From: Theristus sp. LFF4_11
Lineage: Eukaryota; Nematoda; Chromadorea; Monhysterida; Xyalidae
Direction: 5' to 3'
Length of the DNA: 64,000 bases
Assembly (NCBI GenBank): GCA_030248135.1
Contig: JASANC010004355.1
Span: forward strand, 62,001-126,000
The notes below the pieces were generated by a model. That model searched no databases, had not been told where the DNA came from, and worked only from the letters and a program-made list of their open reading frames with translations. Both the position numbers and the translations under genes were made by a program. Shown here one piece after another: positions 61,429 through 64,000 of the stretch. Position 1 is the stretch's first letter, and every line of letters begins with the position of its first letter.

Positions 61429-61710
61429 CTACCTGATATACTCTTTAATAAGAGGGTCAGGCACACCCTTAGAGAATACGCTTGGCAACCAACCTTTATT
61501 CCATAAATAATGGAATATGAATCCCCTACCCTTTTCCTTTACAGAGTTAGCTTTGGTGATCCAATAAATAGCTAGTACCACACCTAAGTTGGGAAACCCT
61601 AACGTGGCAAAGATGGCAATAATTACAAACATAAAAGCAAAAACATCCTGAGGAAATATAAGCACTTCCACTGGTTGATTCTGCCTAGTTGGAACATAAG
61701 ACTGTTTCAT
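61429..61710 (-). CDS. traL: TraL-like inner membrane protein (VirB3-like)
   Basis: 93 aa: polar start, a membrane hairpin (VFAFMFVIIAIFATLGFPNL, then VVLAIYWITKA), and a C terminus with HYLWNKGWLPSVFSKGVPDPLIKEY, typical of TraL. It sits between pilin and TraE genes as in F. Confidence 0.8.
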   Translation of the reverse strand: MKQSYVPTRQNQPVEVLIFPQDVFAFMFVIIAIFATLGFPNLGVVLAIYWITKANSVKEKGRGFIFHYLWNKGWLPSVFSKGVPDPLIKEYIR

Positions 61711-61811
61711 ACATTCATATTCGTTGTTTGATAGATAGCTTCATTATGTCACCCGTTTTGATAACGCAACGGCGTTTAAGCCCCAAAAAAAGCCTCTTAA
61801 TTTACAGAAAC

Positions 61812-61841
61812 AAAAAAGCCCTCACGAAGAGGGCCTTTTTT
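61812..61841 (-). terminator. Terminator after the pilin gene
   Basis: GCCCTC/GAGGGC stem with A6 and T6 flanks, 14 nt after the traA stop and 102 nt before traL. It probably makes pilin mRNA more abundant than the rest of the operon. Confidence 0.8.
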
Positions 61842-61854
61842 AATCAAGTGACGT

Positions 61855-62157
61855 TTAGATAAACGCAACACCTGTCAATAAGTTGGTGATTAACGTTTCA
61901 GCGTTGGCGAATACCAAACCAAATACTGTTGCACCAGCAGCTTTCAAGAAATCTGGCTGGATTACCGCATAGAAGCCAGCAGCCATAAACATGAATACCA
62001 TAATGATTTTACCCGGCGCACCCGTTAACCAACCGGCAACTTCCGCATAAAATGCATCAAAGTAAGCACCACCCGTACCTGCAAATGCAGAAAAGGCGAA
62101 CATGCTCGTAAGGATCGCTAAGAAAGATAGCGTTTTTTTATTAAAGATATTGCTCAT
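61855..62157 (-). CDS. traA: TraA-like conjugative pilin
   Basis: 100 aa from the Met at 62157 (GGAG 9 nt upstream). Leader peptide cut after AFSAFA, leaving a mature pilin of about 74 residues with two hydrophobic segments (KIIMVFMFMAAGFYAVIQ and ATVFGLVFANAETLITNLLTGV). That is the length and plan of F-type pilins. It stands first in the traA-L-E-K-B order. Confidence 0.8.
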   Translation of the reverse strand: MSNIFNKKTLSFLAILTSMFAFSAFAGTGGAYFDAFYAEVAGWLTGAPGKIIMVFMFMAAGFYAVIQPDFLKAAGATVFGLVFANAETLITNLLTGVAFI

Positions 62158-62427
62158 TAGTACGTACTCCAAATTAAGCAAAGTTTCACGAATAGGTGTG
62201 CAATCACCGACAGGGATAAGGTTACTCATTTACGAGACACTTACCGTTGATTAAGAGTGCTAAAAAGTGTGTTTAACAAAATAAGCAACCCTATCACCAG
62301 TACAATTGCACGATAAAAACCAAACTGAATAGCTTATTAACTATCTGGTTCTCATACATATATTGACGTGAAAAATAAGGTAGTGAAGTTATTAAGGGCG
62401 GTAAAATAACGCTTTAATAAAAAGTAT

Positions 62428-62456
62428 AAAAAAAGCCAGCTTAATACCTGGCTTTT
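62428..62456 (-). terminator. Terminator after the lipoprotein gene
   Basis: GCCAG/CTGGC stem followed by seven T on the minus strand, 18 nt beyond the stop at 62475. Confidence 0.8.
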
Positions 62457-62474
62457 ACGTTAAAACTTAGCGGT

Positions 62475-63419
62475 TCAAGGTTTAATGAAATACATCTCTT
62501 TACCGTGAGGGGCTTGGATGTAAGGGTATGCAGTATCTTTTAATTTACCAACATTAGCGCCGTTGGTGGTGTAATACATGTAAAGACCATCAACAGGAAT
62601 AACAGCATCAGCTAAAACATTCTGAGAAATTGAAGTCCCAAATTTTGATGTTACTACAATATATTTTCTCCCTTCCTCAAGCCAAGGTAGCTTGTTTGAA
62701 TCAACAATATCACCAACTAGGATAGGAGAGGTACGAATACCGCACGCTTCACCAAAGCGCTCTTTTTGCCATTCAAGATTAGCCGCTATATCGAAATCCT
62801 CATTATATGAAGAAGCTTCTTCTAACTTATCGTTGAGCATCGTGTTACATATATCGTGCGTTGAAGGGCTTGTATAAACCTTCCCATATTTACCATTTGG
62901 ATCAGTAACCGACCAGTGGTCGTCTTTACGATTCGCCCATGTATTAATTTTAAAGTCAGTTTTCTCTGTACCGATAGTCGCTGTCAAAAATACACCAAGT
63001 TTATTTAGAAACTCTTTACGCGCATAAGCATCGACGTCAGCACTTTTAGGCAGATTTGTTATGTCAACCAGTGCTATTGCCTGATTAAACTGTGCATCAG
63101 AATCAGGGGTCAAAAGACCACCAGCTAATCCAGAGAGACCAGCAGTAAGCAAACTACCACCTGATGCTAATGAATCAATAAAGCCAAAAGAAGCATTACT
63201 TCCAGACAAGTCAATAACAGAGTCACCATCCTTTAGCTTTACATCTTTTGCCCCACCAAGCTTTGCAGCCTCCATTAGATTTAATGCGTAAGAGCGATGT
63301 TCTGCAAATGAACCTGAATAGTTATTTACATCAGCCATTGTGGCTGGTTTAGATGTTGAACCACATGCTGTCAATAAACCCATTAGCGTGAATGCCGCTG
63401 TAGCTTTAAGTATTTTCAT
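62475..63419 (-). CDS. Lipoprotein between traN and traA
   Basis: 314 aa. Lipobox LTAC near residue 19, then an acidic helix and a glycine-rich stretch with zipper pattern (FIDSLASGGSLLTAGLSGLAGGLLT, about 78-102). The C-terminal part is a mixed domain with two cysteines. AGGA precedes the ATG. No F counterpart is known to me; entry exclusion or envelope anchoring is possible. Confidence 0.65.
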   Translation of the reverse strand: MKILKATAAFTLMGLLTACGSTSKPATMADVNNYSGSFAEHRSYALNLMEAAKLGGAKDVKLKDGDSVIDLSGSNASFGFIDSLASGGSLLTAGLSGLAGGLLTPDSDAQFNQAIALVDITNLPKSADVDAYARKEFLNKLGVFLTATIGTEKTDFKINTWANRKDDHWSVTDPNGKYGKVYTSPSTHDICNTMLNDKLEEASSYNEDFDIAANLEWQKERFGEACGIRTSPILVGDIVDSNKLPWLEEGRKYIVVTSKFGTSISQNVLADAVIPVDGLYMYYTTNGANVGKLKDTAYPYIQAPHGKEMYFIKP

Positions 63420-63482
63420 TGTCTAATCCTATTTATGTATCTGATAGTTCTATAATAACCTTAAATCCATTAACGCAACCCC

Positions 63483-64000
63483 TTACGGCCCACCTAAATA
63501 CGAACAAACTGCGGGTCTTGACGGGGAGGTACAATCAATCTCGTTTAGTTTTATTTGATCCCATATCTGTCTCTGTGTATCTGTCATAGAACCATCTGAT
63601 TGTCTCGCACGAGTTCGTTCAACAGTGTTATCCCGACCATCACTATTTAACAATTGTCCAGAACCAGTCATATTTTCCAAGTTAGTATCTTCTTCTGTTT
63701 GAGGAAGTACCCCTGCTTCTCCCATCAGACCTATCCATTCACTCAAATCGATCCTACTCCAATCAATCGCTGCAAGTTCATTTAAAGAAAGCCCTTCACA
63801 AGTCATATCATTTTTATCGACTGCTATGGTTTTTCCTAACATCGGAATTGCCTGCTCCATAACGATACGCGCTAAAATCGTATTATAACAGCAGTGATGG
63901 TTACGTTTTTTGAGACATACCCCTAAGATCTTCTTTTCACAAGTAGGTTTGTCACTGCCATTGTTGATTGACCTGTTCACGTTGACACACTGGCGCATTT
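63483..64000 (-). CDS. traN: TraN C-terminal part (runs off right edge)
   Basis: About 172 C-terminal residues. The Cys-rich block with CEKKILGVCLKK, then HHCCYNTILARIVMEQ, is characteristic of the C terminus of TraN, the outer-membrane mating-pair stabilisation protein. The start lies beyond the window. It is upstream of traA here, unlike the F order. Confidence 0.8.
   Translation of the reverse strand, partial: MRQCVNVNRSINNGSDKPTCEKKILGVCLKKRNHHCCYNTILARIVMEQAIPMLGKTIAVDKNDMTCEGLSLNELAAIDWSRIDLSEWIGLMGEAGVLPQTEEDTNLENMTGSGQLLNSDGRDNTVERTRARQSDGSMTDTQRQIWDQIKLNEIDCTSPSRPAVCSYLGGP

Noticed and set aside
1..64000. CRISPR arrays, tRNA and rRNA genes
   Set aside because: No evenly spaced 25-40 nt repeats with unique spacers, no cloverleaf and no conserved rRNA blocks were seen. 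The TGTC...GACA repeats are too short and mostly coding.

Overview
The window looks like part of a large conjugative plasmid, or a plasmid-like integrative element, of a marine gammaproteobacterium. An Alteromonadales host is my best guess, from moderate GC, a dif-type Xer site, a LexA box of the E. coli type and overall protein style. Plasmid-type genes are a Tus-like replication-terminus protein, a umuDC cassette, a tyrosine recombinase, a C5 cytosine methyltransferase and an F-type conjugation operon (traN end, traA, traL, two traE-like genes, traK, traB, trbI-like) that runs off the right edge. No rRNA, tRNA or CRISPR array was recognised, and no replication initiator or relaxase lies in the window.

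Layout. 0-5.2 kb: a partial AraC-like regulator and a Tus homologue with a Ter-like site at its promoter, then small membrane proteins and lipoproteins. 5.2-13.3 kb: a repeat-rich gap, then a Wadjet-like anti-plasmid module (WYL regulator, jetD, jetC, jetA, jetB). This module sits between two perfect 42-bp direct repeats that contain a dif/XerCD-like site, so it resembles a Xer-mobilised island. 13.3-20.4 kb: poorly known genes, including two related 480-490 aa proteins. 20.4-33.8 kb, minus strand: membrane proteins, a Dcm-like methyltransferase, an OmpA/membrane/vWA trio and a 1596-aa calcium-repeat lipoprotein. 34-40 kb: regulators, a GIY-YIG-like protein, a DUF1353-like lipoprotein, and umuD with a broken umuC behind an intact SOS box. 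39.9-40.2 kb: a cluster of Ter-like sites.

40.3-49.1 kb: a tyrosine recombinase next to a truncated HU gene. It is followed, on the minus strand, by an array of about 20 mostly tiny membrane-protein genes. Successive genes are joined by one recurring junction in which the same bases encode the terminal Glu-Glu, the stop and the ribosome-binding site of the next gene. Two nuclease-like proteins in the array share one C-terminal domain.

49.7-56.8 kb: a CobS/CobT-like operon (AAA+ ATPase, DUF3150-like protein, vWA protein) with small companions. Seven of its translation units start behind a family of leaders that keep the same secondary structure but not the same sequence. Each can sequester its Shine-Dalgarno site, and each also has a competing hairpin that would release it. 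This is my best candidate for an undescribed regulatory system. 57.3-64 kb: the F-type mating-pair genes. Together the window holds transfer functions, plasmid-versus-plasmid defence, replication-fork control and a heavily modular accessory region.
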